Assembly (NCBI RefSeq): GCF_036226745.1
Contig: NZ_CP109013.1
Span: 4,712,001 to 4,776,000, forward strand
Direction of reading: 5' to 3'
Source: Streptomyces sp. NBC_00683
Lineage (GTDB): Bacteria; Actinomycetota; Actinomycetes; Streptomycetales; Streptomycetaceae
Length of the DNA stretch: 64,000 bases
Each line of letters begins with the position of its first letter. The stretch's first letter is position 1. The notes beneath the pieces were generated by a model, which worked only from the letters and a program-made list of their open reading frames with translations, had not been told where the DNA came from and searched no databases. Positions 1 through 8,034 of the stretch are shown in pieces. Both the position numbers and the translations under genes were made by a program.

Positions 1-1352
1 CGCCGGCCCGCTACACCGAGGCCTCGCTGGTCAAGGAGCTCGAAGAGCGCGAGATCGGCCGCCCGTCGACGTACGCCTCGATCATCGGGACCATCCTGGA
101 CCGCGGCTACGTGTTCAAGAAGGGCACGGCCCTGGTGCCGTCGTTCCTCTCGTTCGCCGTGGTCAACCTGCTGGAGAAGCACTTCGGCCGGCTCGTCGAC
201 TACGACTTCACCGCCCGCATGGAGGACGACCTCGACCGCATCGCGCGGGGTGAGGCCCAGTCCGTGCCGTGGCTGCGGCGCTTCTACTTCGGCGCCGGTG
301 CCGAGGGTGCGGCCGGTGCGGGTGCGGCCTCCGACGCGGGCAACGGCGACGGCGACCACCTCGGCGGCCTGAAGGAGCTCGTCACCGACCTCGGTGCGAT
401 CGACGCCAGGGAGATCTCCTCCTTCCCCGTCGGCAACGACATCAAGCTCCGGGTCGGCAGGTACGGCCCGTACATCGAGCGGGGCGAGAAGGACTCCGAG
501 GGGCACCAGCGCGCCGATGTGCAGGAAGACCTCGCACCCGACGAGCTGTCCGTGGAGTACGCGGAGGAGCTGCTGGCCAAGCCGAGCGGCGATTTCGAGC
601 TCGGTGCGGACCCGGTGACCGGGAACCAGATCATCGCCAAGGACGGGCGTTACGGCCCGTACGTCACCGAGGTTCTGCCCGAGGGCACCCCGAAGACCGG
701 CAAGAACGCGGTGAAGCCGCGGACCGCCTCCCTCTTCAAGTCCATGTCGCTGGACACGGTGACGCTGGCGGACGCGCTCAAGCTGATGTCGCTGCCCCGG
801 GTCGTCGGCGAGGACGCCGAGGGTGTGGAGATCACCGCGCAGAACGGCCGCTACGGTCCGTACCTCAAGAAGGGGACGGACTCGCGCTCGCTCACGTCCG
901 AGGACCAGCTCTTCGACATCACGCTCGACGAGGCCCTCGCGATCTACGCCCAGCCGAAGCAGCGCGGGCGGGCCGCCGCCAAGCCGCCGCTGAAGGAACT
1001 GGGCACGGACCCGGTGAGCGGTGCTCCGGTCGTCGTCAAGGACGGGCGCTTCGGCGCGTATGTCACCGACGGCGAGACGAATGCGACGCTGCGGACCGAC
1101 GACAGCGTCGAGGACATCACGCCGGAGCGCGGCTACGAGCTCCTGGCGGAGAAGCGCGCCAAGGGACCCGCCAAGAAGAAGACGGCGAAGAAGGCCCCGG
1201 CCAAGAAGGCGCCCGCGAAGAAGGCGACCGCGGCGAAGACGACGGCCGCCAAGAAGACGACGGCTGCGAAGAAGACGACGGCGAAGAAGGCCACGGCGAA
1301 GAAGGCTCCGGCCAAGAAGACCGCCCCCGCGTCGTCGTCCTCGGACGACTGA
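1..1352 (+). CDS. topA: DNA topoisomerase I, C-terminal part (5' end outside window)
   Basis: Type IA topoisomerase that relaxes negative supercoils. The frame is open from base 3 at the left edge and already in the catalytic core (residues ARYTEASLVKELEE, then GRPSTYASI, the usual type IA strand-passage region), so the start and active-site Tyr lie outside the window. Four C-terminal repeats follow, each marked by a GR(Y/F)GxY signature (GRYGPYIERG, GRYGPYVTEV, GRYGPYLKKG, GRFGAYVTDG), which are DNA-binding repeats of the family. The last 60 or so residues are a Lys/Ala/Thr tail of AKK units ending SSSSDD. Lysine tails of this kind are known in actinobacterial TopA and aid DNA binding and processivity. 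A strong hairpin follows the stop codon. Confidence 0.97.
   Translation, partial: PARYTEASLVKELEEREIGRPSTYASIIGTILDRGYVFKKGTALVPSFLSFAVVNLLEKHFGRLVDYDFTARMEDDLDRIARGEAQSVPWLRRFYFGAGAEGAAGAGAASDAGNGDGDHLGGLKELVTDLGAIDAREISSFPVGNDIKLRVGRYGPYIERGEKDSEGHQRADVQEDLAPDELSVEYAEELLAKPSGDFELGADPVTGNQIIAKDGRYGPYVTEVLPEGTPKTGKNAVKPRTASLFKSMSLDTVTLADALKLMSLPRVVGEDAEGVEITAQNGRYGPYLKKGTDSRSLTSEDQLFDITLDEALAIYAQPKQRGRAAAKPPLKELGTDPVSGAPVVVKDGRFGAYVTDGETNATLRTDDSVEDITPERGYELLAEKRAKGPAKKKTAKKAPAKKAPAKKATAAKTTAAKKTTAAKKTTAKKATAKKAPAKKTAPASSSSDD
1150..1332 (+). repeat. AAGAAG-rich repeat encoding the TopA lysine tail
   Basis: Degenerate tandem repeats of GCSAAGAAG units encode about 20 Lys residues in AKK/AKKA context. 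They are part of the topA reading frame and carry no stop codon. Length is likely to vary between strains through slippage. Confidence 0.8.
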
Positions 1353-1367
1353 TTCGCGCTTCCTGAA

Positions 1368-1395
1368 CCCAGGGGCTGGAGATCCAGCCCCTGGG
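1368..1395 (+). terminator. topA terminator hairpin
   Basis: A perfect 13-bp inverted repeat (CCCAGGGGCTGGA and its complement) has only GA at the centre and sits 16 bp after the topA stop. There is no U tract, which is common for Streptomyces hairpin terminators. It separates topA from the tmk fusion gene. Confidence 0.75.
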
Positions 1396-1525
1396 GCGCC
1401 CGGACAGCGTCCGGGGCACTACGAAGAGCGGGCCACGGGGCAGGCAGGTGCCCACCGCGAGCACCCCGCCCGCAGTCGGCGGCCGTATGTTCGGACGCGG
1501 CCCCCGAGCACCGCACCGCTCCCGA

Positions 1526-1531
1526 TAGGCT
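1526..1531 (+). promoter_or_regulatory. -10 box TAGGCT for a leaderless tmk transcript
   Basis: TAGGCT ends six bases before the ATG, so transcription would begin at or next to the A of the start codon. No Shine-Dalgarno sequence is visible. Confidence 0.55.
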
Positions 1532-1537
1532 GGGCGG

Positions 1538-4500
1538 ATGACGCGAGCCGAGCAGCCACCGGTCGTGAGCCCCACCTCCGACACACTTGCCGCAGACTCA
1601 CGCGAGCGCGCCGTACGAGCCCTTTTGGGTGTTCCCCCGCTCAGGCGGTTGTGGAGCGCCCAGCTCGTCGGCAGTATCGGCGATTCACTCGCCGTTCTTG
1701 TGCTTGTGCTGTTGTCGCTGCAGGCGGCGGTCCTTGAGGGCTCATTCGGAGCCGGATACCGCGGGGCGGCCTTTGCCGTCGCCGCCGTGTTCGGTGCCCG
1801 GATTATTTCCACCGTGCTCTTCGGAGCCGTACTCCTGGGGCCGTTGACGGCGCTCACGGCGCCCGGCGGTCCGGTCGACCGCCGCTGGCTGATGATCGGG
1901 GCGGACGGGCTGCGGCTCGCGCTGCTGGTCGTCGCGCCGCTGTGGATCGACTGGATGCCGGACAGGGCGCTCATGATGATCCTGATCACCGTCTTCGTGA
2001 CCGGTGTCGGAGAGCGTCTGTGGACGGTGGCGAAGGAGAGCGCGGCCCCCGCACTGCTCCCCGCCCCGCCCCCCGAGGGCGCCACGGTGCGCCCCCTGCC
2101 CGACCACCTCGACGCACTCCGCAGGCTCTCCCTGCGGACGGACTTCCTCGCGATCCCCGCAGCCGCGGCCGTCCTCGTGGTCGCGACGCTGGTCGGCAAT
2201 CTGCTCGGCTCGGGACTCGACTGGTTCTCCTTCCACCAGGCCGCCCTCGGCTCGTACGTCGCGGCCGGCCTCTTCTCGGCCTCGATCTCGACCCTGTACT
2301 TCCTCGAGCTGCCGGGCATTCCGACGCCCCGCCCGCGGTCCCCGCTGGAGGGCCTGCGCAGGCCGACCACCGGAACGGGGCCCGACAAGGGCCGCACGGG
2401 CACGGCCCCGCTCGTCGTCGCCGCGTGCGCGGCGGTCGCCGGAGCCATCTCGGCCGCCGCGGCCGTCTCCGTACTGCAGGCGGCGGACCTGGGCGGCGGC
2501 CCCGCCACCTTCGCGCTGCTGATCCTCGTCCTGACCGGCGGCACCGCGCTCGGAATCCGTACGGCGCAGAAGGTGCTGCCCGCCCTGTCGCGGCGCAGGC
2601 TGCTGGCCCTGTCCACGGCCGTCACCGGCATCGCGCTCCTCGCGCTCGGCCTGGTGCCGGACACGGCGACCGGGCTGCTGATCGCCCTGCTCGCCGGCTA
2701 CTCGGCTGGTGTCGCCGCGCGCGTCGGGCACGTCATCGTCGAGCAGGAGACCGAGGAGTTCCGGCAGGCCAGGAGCACCGAGCACCTCCAGGCCGTCGTC
2801 CGGGTGCTGGTCGCGCTCGGCGCGGTGGGCGGTCCGCTGCTCGCCGCCGCCATCGGACGGCACCGGCTGGGTTCCGGCGACTTCGTCTTCGCCCACGGCG
2901 GAGCCGCGTTCGCGCTGATGCTCATCGGCGCCCTGCTGCTGCCCGTCGCCGTGATCGTCCTCGCCAGGACGGACGACCGCGCCGGGGTGCCGCTCCGCCG
3001 TGATCTGCGGGAGGCGCTGCGTGGCGGCGACCCGGCGGTCGCGCCCGCGGCGAACGGCTTCTTCCTCGCTCTGGAGGGCGGCGACGGGGCCGGGAAGTCG
3101 ACCCAGGTCGAAGCGCTCGCCGAGTGGATCCGGGCCAAGGGACACGAGGTCGTCGTGACGCGCGAGCCGGGGGCCACCCCGGTCGGCAAGCGTCTGCGTT
3201 CGATCCTGCTCGACGTGTCGTCGGCCGGGCTGTCCAACCGGGCCGAAGCCCTGCTGTACGCCGCAGACCGCGCCGAGCACGTCGACTCGGTCGTCCGCCC
3301 GGCGCTCGAGCGCGGCGCGATCGTCATCTCGGACCGCTACATCGACTCGTCCGTCGCCTACCAGGGCGCGGGCCGCGACCTCTCCCCGACCGAGATCGCC
3401 CGGATCTCGCGGTGGGCGACGAGCGGTCTCGTACCGCATCTGACGGTGCTCCTCGACGTCGCCCCGGAGACCGCGCGGGAACGTTTCACGGAGGCACCGG
3501 ACCGGCTGGAGTCCGAGCCTGCCGAGTTCCACACCCGGGTACGGTCCGGCTTCCTCACCCTTGCCGCGGCCGACCCGTCCCGGTACCTCGTGGTGGACGC
3601 CGGCCAGGAGCCGGAGACGATCACCACCGTCGTACGCCACCGGCTCGACCAGCTCCTCCCGCTCTCCGAGGCCGAGGTCAGGGCTCAGGAGGAGGCGCGC
3701 AGGGCAGCCGAGGAGGAGGCCAGGCGCAAGGCGGAGGAAGAGGCCGCCCGCAAGGCGGAGGAGGAGCGGCTGGAGCGCGAGCGGCAGGCGCAGCTCGCCA
3801 AGCTCCGCGCCGAGGAGGAGGAGCGCAGGCGCCGCGAGGAGGAGGACGCGCGGCAGCGCGAGGCCGAGCGGCAGGCCGAGGAGGCCCGTCTGCGTGCGGA
3901 GGACGCCCGCCGCCGTGCGGAGGAGGAGCGGAGCCGCCTCGAAGCCGAGGAGCGGGTCCGCGAGGCCGAGCAGGCGCGGCTGAGCAGGCAGGCCCAGGAG
4001 GAGGCCAGGCTGCGCCAGGAGGCGGAGGCACTGCGCCTGGAGAAGCAGCGCAAGGCGGAGGAGGCGCTGGTACGGGCCGAGGAGGCCCGTCGCCGTGCCG
4101 AGGCCGAGGCGGCTGCCCGTGCGGAGGCGGAGGCTGCCCGTGCCGAGGCGGACGAGGCCGCGAGGAAGCGGTCCGCGCCGTCCGCACCGGACAACGAGCT
4201 CACGGTTCCGACCCCGGTCGTGAACCCGAACGAGATCACGCAGCCGGTCCCGCTCGCCCAGCCCTCCGACCGCCCGGCAGACCGCCCGGCAGACCGTCCG
4301 GCAGCCCGCCCGGCCCGTCCGGCCCGTGACGCGGACGAGACCGCCGTCCTGCCGCCCGTGCGGGACGAGGACCCGGCGGACCGGGTGCCGCCGGGCGTCT
4401 TCCGTGACGAGCGCCTTGCTGCGCCCGGCGAGAACGAGAACGAGCGCACCCGCGAACTGCCCCAGGTCAGCGACGACCCGCAGGCCGGGCGTGCTGCTCA

Positions 4501-4651
4501 GGGCCGTACGGGCGCCAAGAAGCGTCCTCGTTCCGACTGGGCGGAGGAGACGCCGCTCGACGATCTGCCGTCCCTGGCCGACGAACTGCTCGGCGGCCAG
4601 GACGACGACCCGGGCACCTCCGGGCGCGATGGGCGCCGACCGCGCCGCTGA
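1538..4651 (+). CDS. tmk: MFS-like membrane domain fused to thymidylate kinase and a long coiled coil
   Basis: Predicted dTMP kinase (dTMP + ATP to dTDP), 1037 aa against about 210 aa for ordinary Tmk. Residues about 25-490 form a multi-pass MFS-like region (PLRRLWSAQLVGSIGDS followed by repeated hydrophobic segments). Residues about 506-705 are the kinase, with P-loop GGDGAGKST (514-522), the TREPG motif and SDRYIDSSVAYQGAG. Residues about 711-880 are an almost uninterrupted Glu/Ala/Arg coiled coil. The remaining residues are Pro/Asp-rich, probably disordered, with PADRPADRPA repeats. Kinase motifs are complete, so activity is expected. The role of the membrane part is unknown. Long Tmk proteins of this kind recur in Streptomyces. 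The ATG is chosen because a TAGGCT box ends six bases upstream. The next gene, the clamp-loader delta-prime, fits a DNA-precursor/replication context. Confidence 0.9.
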   Translation: MTRAEQPPVVSPTSDTLAADSRERAVRALLGVPPLRRLWSAQLVGSIGDSLAVLVLVLLSLQAAVLEGSFGAGYRGAAFAVAAVFGARIISTVLFGAVLLGPLTALTAPGGPVDRRWLMIGADGLRLALLVVAPLWIDWMPDRALMMILITVFVTGVGERLWTVAKESAAPALLPAPPPEGATVRPLPDHLDALRRLSLRTDFLAIPAAAAVLVVATLVGNLLGSGLDWFSFHQAALGSYVAAGLFSASISTLYFLELPGIPTPRPRSPLEGLRRPTTGTGPDKGRTGTAPLVVAACAAVAGAISAAAAVSVLQAADLGGGPATFALLILVLTGGTALGIRTAQKVLPALSRRRLLALSTAVTGIALLALGLVPDTATGLLIALLAGYSAGVAARVGHVIVEQETEEFRQARSTEHLQAVVRVLVALGAVGGPLLAAAIGRHRLGSGDFVFAHGGAAFALMLIGALLLPVAVIVLARTDDRAGVPLRRDLREALRGGDPAVAPAANGFFLALEGGDGAGKSTQVEALAEWIRAKGHEVVVTREPGATPVGKRLRSILLDVSSAGLSNRAEALLYAADRAEHVDSVVRPALERGAIVISDRYIDSSVAYQGAGRDLSPTEIARISRWATSGLVPHLTVLLDVAPETARERFTEAPDRLESEPAEFHTRVRSGFLTLAAADPSRYLVVDAGQEPETITTVVRHRLDQLLPLSEAEVRAQEEARRAAEEEARRKAEEEAARKAEEERLERERQAQLAKLRAEEEERRRREEEDARQREAERQAEEARLRAEDARRRAEEERSRLEAEERVREAEQARLSRQAQEEARLRQEAEALRLEKQRKAEEALVRAEEARRRAEAEAAARAEAEAARAEADEAARKRSAPSAPDNELTVPTPVVNPNEITQPVPLAQPSDRPADRPADRPAARPARPARDADETAVLPPVRDEDPADRVPPGVFRDERLAAPGENENERTRELPQVSDDPQAGRAAQGRTGAKKRPRSDWAEETPLDDLPSLADELLGGQDDDPGTSGRDGRRPRR

Positions 4652-4870
4652 CAGGTGGGCGGGCCGGAGCCCGGAACCGCGAGACCGTGAAGCCCGGGAG
4701 CCGGGGAGCCGTCAGGCCCCTGGGCCCCGGGCCGTCGGGTCCCGGGCCCTGAGCCGTCCGGCCCCGGAGCCGTCAATGCCCGGAAGCCGGAAAGTCAGGA
4801 TTGTCAGACCCTTCCCGCACAATGGGAATCCGGCTTTCCCAGCACCACACCACCGGAAGGGCGGTGACCC
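4652..4870. other. GC-rich spacer with near-repeats
   Basis: Holds imperfect repeats of GGAGCCG/CCCGGG units that can fold into several alternative hairpins (for example GGGCCCCGGG with CCCGGGCCC near 4720-4750). No coding potential is supported. The GGAAGG ribosome site of holB lies at 4855-4860. Confidence 0.5.
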
Positions 4871-6076
4871 ATGACCGTATGGGACGACCTGGTCGGACAG
4901 GACCGAGTGCAGGAGCAGCTCGGTGCCGCCGCCCGGGACGCCGATGCGCTGGTCACCGCCAATTCGGCGGGGGAGCCGGTGCCCCCGGGGTCGAGGATGA
5001 CCCACGCCTGGCTGTTCACCGGTCCGCCGGGCTCGGGACGGTCCACCGCCGCCCGTGCCTTCGCCGCCGCCCTCCAGTGCACCAGCCCGGACCGGGCGCT
5101 GGGCGGGGCGCCGGGCTGCGGGTTCTGCGACGGCTGCCACACCTCGCTGATCGGTACGCACGCGGATGTGGACGTGATCCGCACGGACCTCCTCTCCATC
5201 GGCGTGAAGGAGACCCGTGAGCTGGTCCGCCGCGCCCAGCTCTCCCCGGCCGTCGGCCGCTGGCAGGTCATCGTCATGGAGGACGCCGACCGCCTCACCG
5301 AAGGCGCGGGCAACGTCCTGCTGAAGGCGGTGGAGGAGCCCGCACCCCGCACGGTATGGCTGCTCTGCGCGCCCTCGCTCGAGGACGTGCTGCCCACGAT
5401 CCGCTCGCGCTGCCGCCACCTCACCCTCCGTACGCCGCCGGTCGACGCCGTCGCCGATGTGCTGATCCGGCGTGACGGCATCGACCCCGAGCGTGCCGCC
5501 GCGGCAGCCCGTGCCACGCAGGGCCACATCGGCCGGGCGCGCCGCCTCGCGACGGACGAGCGGGCCCGCGCCCGCCGCGCCGCCGTTCTCAAGCTCCCGC
5601 TCCGCGTCCATGACGTAGGCGGCTGCCTCAAAGCGGCCCAGGAGCTGATCGACACGGCTTCCGACGACGCCAAGCAGGTGGCCGAGGAGGTCGACGTCAA
5701 GGAGACCGAGGACATGAAGGCCGCGCTCGGCGGCGTCGCCGGGGGCCGGATGCCCCGTGGCACCGCGGGGGTGATGAAGGAGCTGGAGGACAAGCAGAAG
5801 CGCCGCAAGACGCGTACACAGCGCGACAGTCTCGATCTCGCGCTCACCGACCTCACCGGCTTCTACCGCGACGTCCTTGCCCTCCAGCTCGGTTCGCAGA
5901 TCGCCCTCTCCAACACCGATGTACGGGACGCCCTCGAGCGGATCGCCGAGTCCTCGGGACCCGAGCGCACCCTGCGCCGGATAGAGGCCGTGATCGCCTG
6001 TCGCCGGGCCCTGGACCGTAACGTGGCGCCGCTGCTCGCGGTGGAGGCGATGACGATGGCGCTCCGAGCGGGCTGA
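4871..6076 (+). CDS. holB: DNA polymerase III clamp-loader subunit delta-prime
   Basis: Structural subunit of the sliding-clamp loader. The 401-aa protein opens with WDDLVGQDRV, typical of the DnaX/HolB family. The P-loop position reads GPPGSGRS (51-58), with Arg replacing the Walker lysine, so it is unlikely to hydrolyse ATP, as expected for delta-prime. Zinc-module cysteines lie in ALQC...GCGFCDGC. The sensor-1 type SRC arginine-finger motif is present (IRSRCRHL), which in delta-prime acts on the neighbouring subunit. GGAAGG precedes the ATG by 10 bases. A DnaX-like identity is unlikely because the Walker lysine is missing. Confidence 0.92.
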   Translation: MTVWDDLVGQDRVQEQLGAAARDADALVTANSAGEPVPPGSRMTHAWLFTGPPGSGRSTAARAFAAALQCTSPDRALGGAPGCGFCDGCHTSLIGTHADVDVIRTDLLSIGVKETRELVRRAQLSPAVGRWQVIVMEDADRLTEGAGNVLLKAVEEPAPRTVWLLCAPSLEDVLPTIRSRCRHLTLRTPPVDAVADVLIRRDGIDPERAAAAARATQGHIGRARRLATDERARARRAAVLKLPLRVHDVGGCLKAAQELIDTASDDAKQVAEEVDVKETEDMKAALGGVAGGRMPRGTAGVMKELEDKQKRRKTRTQRDSLDLALTDLTGFYRDVLALQLGSQIALSNTDVRDALERIAESSGPERTLRRIEAVIACRRALDRNVAPLLAVEAMTMALRAG

Positions 6077-6150
6077 CACCCGCGAAATGCCGAAGGGTGC
6101 GCGAATTCACCCGTATGAGTAGGGAATCGGTTGAGTCATCACGCGGCGGT

Positions 6151-6156
6151 TACGCT
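6151..6156 (+). promoter_or_regulatory. -10 box TACGCT, leaderless
   Basis: TACGCT ends six bases before the ATG of the secreted hydrolase. No ribosome site is seen. Confidence 0.5.
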
Positions 6157-6162
6157 CCGGGG

Positions 6163-7692
6163 ATGGACACCAGGCGCCTGCTCCGCATCTTCGCCACTGC
6201 GCTCGGCACTGCCGGCCTCCTCGTCTCCGGCTGCAGCAGCGGAAGTTCGGCGCCCAGCGCGTCGGCCACCGGTTCGGCTGTCCCGGAGGACCTCGAGCCG
6301 TACTACGGGCAGAAGCTGCGCTGGCGGGACTGCGGTGTGGAGGGCTTCCAGTGCACCACGATGAAGGCGCCGCTGGACTACGAGAAGCCCGATGACGGAG
6401 ACATCAAGCTGGCCGTCTCCCGGAAGAAGGCCACCGGACCCGGCAAGCGGATCGGATCGCTCCTGGTGAACCCGGGCGGCCCCGGCGGCTCGGCCGTCGA
6501 CTACCTCCAGGGGTACGCGGGCATCGGCTACCCGGCCCCGGTCCGTGCCCGGTACGACATGGTCGCGATCGACCCGCGCGGGGTGGCCCGCAGCGAGCCG
6601 GTCAGGTGTCTGACGGGCAAGGAGATGGACGCGTACACGCAGGTGGACCAGACTCCTGACGACGACGCCGAGGTCGCGAAGCTGAACAAGGCCTTCGACG
6701 CGTTCGCGGAGGGCTGCGAGAAGAACTCCGGCGAGGTCCTCCCGCATGTCTCCACCGTCGAGACGGCGCGCGACATGGACATCCTGCGCACCCTGCTCGG
6801 CGACGAGCAGCTGAATTACGTGGGCGCCTCGTACGGCACCTTCCTGGGGGCGACCTACGCGGAGCTGTACCCCGACCGGGTGGGCCGCCTCGTCCTGGAC
6901 GGGGCGATGGATCCCTCGCTCCCCGCGGTCGACATCAACCGCGACCAGACCGCCGGCTTCGAGGCGGCGTTCCAGTCCTTCGCCGCGGACTGCGTGAAGC
7001 AGCCGGACTGCCCCCTGGGCACCACGTCCGCCGCGGACGCGGCGACCGCCCTGAAGAAGCTCTTCGCCGACCTCGACGCGAAGCCCGTGCCGACCGGCGA
7101 GACCCGGCAACTGGGCGAGTCCCTGGCGACCACCGGTGTGATCGCCGCCATGTACGACGAGGCGGCCTGGCCGCAGCTCCGCGAGGCCCTCGCCGGGGCC
7201 CAGCACGGTGACGGCTCCGGGCTCCTCGCCCTGGCCGACAGCTACTACGAGCGGGACCCGAGCGGCAAGTACGCGAATCTGATGTTCGCCAACGCCGCCG
7301 TGAACTGCCTCGACCTGCCCCCCGCCTTCTCCGGCCCCGGCGCCGTCGAGGAAGCCGTCCCCGCTTTCGAGAAGGCCTCCCCGGTCTTCGGCAGGGGCTT
7401 CGCCTGGGCCGCCCTGAACTGCGGCTCCTGGCCGGTCGACGCCACCGGTACCCCCCACCGCACCGAGGCGAAGGGGGCCGCCCCGATCGTTGTGGTCGGC
7501 ACCACACGCGACCCCGCCACCCCCTACAAGTGGGCCGAGTCCCTCGCGGACCAGCTCTCCTCGGCAACCCTGCTGACCTACGACGGCGACGGGCACACGG
7601 CGTACGGCCGGGGGAGCGACTGCATCGACACGGCGATCAACACGTACCTGCTCGAAGGCACCCCGCCCAAGGACGGCAAGAAGTGCTCCTGA
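6163..7692 (+). CDS. Secreted alpha/beta-hydrolase lipoprotein, tripeptidyl aminopeptidase-like
   Basis: Extracytoplasmic serine peptidase of the mycelial tripeptidyl aminopeptidase family (509 aa). It has a lipoprotein signal peptide (MDTRRLLRIF..., lipobox LLVSGC). An oxyanion segment NPGGPGGS, a nucleophile elbow GASYGTFLGA, and a C-terminal TAP-like part with a GTTRDPATP acid-region motif and a GDGHTAY histidine follow in family order. Substrate is inferred as N-terminal tripeptides of secreted proteins. The start at MDTRRLL is preferred over the upstream in-frame GTG (6097) because it gives a normal signal peptide and a leaderless promoter box. It ends in a cysteine-rich tail (KKCS). Confidence 0.85.
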   Translation: MDTRRLLRIFATALGTAGLLVSGCSSGSSAPSASATGSAVPEDLEPYYGQKLRWRDCGVEGFQCTTMKAPLDYEKPDDGDIKLAVSRKKATGPGKRIGSLLVNPGGPGGSAVDYLQGYAGIGYPAPVRARYDMVAIDPRGVARSEPVRCLTGKEMDAYTQVDQTPDDDAEVAKLNKAFDAFAEGCEKNSGEVLPHVSTVETARDMDILRTLLGDEQLNYVGASYGTFLGATYAELYPDRVGRLVLDGAMDPSLPAVDINRDQTAGFEAAFQSFAADCVKQPDCPLGTTSAADAATALKKLFADLDAKPVPTGETRQLGESLATTGVIAAMYDEAAWPQLREALAGAQHGDGSGLLALADSYYERDPSGKYANLMFANAAVNCLDLPPAFSGPGAVEEAVPAFEKASPVFGRGFAWAALNCGSWPVDATGTPHRTEAKGAAPIVVVGTTRDPATPYKWAESLADQLSSATLLTYDGDGHTAYGRGSDCIDTAINTYLLEGTPPKDGKKCS

Positions 7693-7791
7693 CCTGCGGA
7701 CAAGGCCGCGGGGACGGGCGGTACGGAGCACCCTTCGAAACTGTGTAGACTTGGCGTCGCTGCTGACCGCACCATGGTGCGACAGAGCGGT

Positions 7792-7865
7792 GCCGCCTTA
7801 GCTCAGTTGGCCAGAGCAACGCACTCGTAATGCGTAGGTCTCGGGTTCGAATCCCGAAGGCGGCT
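7792..7865 (+). tRNA. tRNA-Thr (anticodon CGT)
   Basis: A 74-nt cloverleaf. The acceptor stem GCCGCCT pairs with AGGCGGC, the D stem is GCTC/GAGC, and the anticodon stem ACGCA/TGCGT closes the loop CTCGTAA (anticodon CGT, reading ACG). The T arm contains GGTTCGAATCC. CCA is not encoded. ACG is a frequent Thr codon in this GC-rich genome. Confidence 0.97.
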
Positions 7866-7873
7866 CTGTAGAA

Positions 7874-7915
7874 GCCTCAGGACTCACTCGCCGTGACCTG
7901 GGGCTTTTGCTTTTT
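7874..7915 (+). terminator. Intrinsic terminator of tRNA-Thr
   Basis: GCCTCAGG (7874-7881) pairs with CCTGGGGC (7897-7904), with one G-U pair. It is followed by TTTTGCTTTTT, an unusually good U tract for this genome. Confidence 0.8.
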
Positions 7916-7950
7916 CCCGATGTGGTGACGCCTCCGGGTGCGGACGTCCG

Positions 7951-7983
7951 AAAGCCCCAGGTCCCCCTGTGACCTGGGGCTTT
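7951..7983. terminator. Bidirectional terminator between tRNA-Thr and GH64 gene
   Basis: A perfect 13-bp stem (AAAGCCCCAGGTC with GACCTGGGGCTTT) and a 7-nt loop. T-rich ends on both strands suit convergent transcripts. Its right arm is a near-copy of the 3' arm of the tRNA terminator, so the left arm could pair with either. Confidence 0.75.
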
Positions 7984-8034
7984 CCGTGTGCCGGGCAGGC
8001 GCCGCCGGCCGCCGACCGGAACGGCGTCAGCCTG

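Noticed and set aside
1742..3640. Leftward frame of 632 codons opposite tmk
   Set aside because: Antisense to the MFS and kinase regions. Its Gly/Arg/Asp/Gln-rich composition and lack of motifs mark it as a shadow.
6122..6151. SigR-type promoter (GGGAAT ... GTT) before the TAP-like hydrolase
   Set aside because: The spacing between the two elements is about 21 bp, longer than the 18-19 bp expected, while a leaderless TACGCT box fits better.
7792..7983. Integration site (att) of a mobile element at the tRNA-Thr gene
   Set aside because: The repeated 13-bp arms do not copy the tRNA 3' end and no integrase or other mobile gene is nearby. They are better explained as terminator arms.
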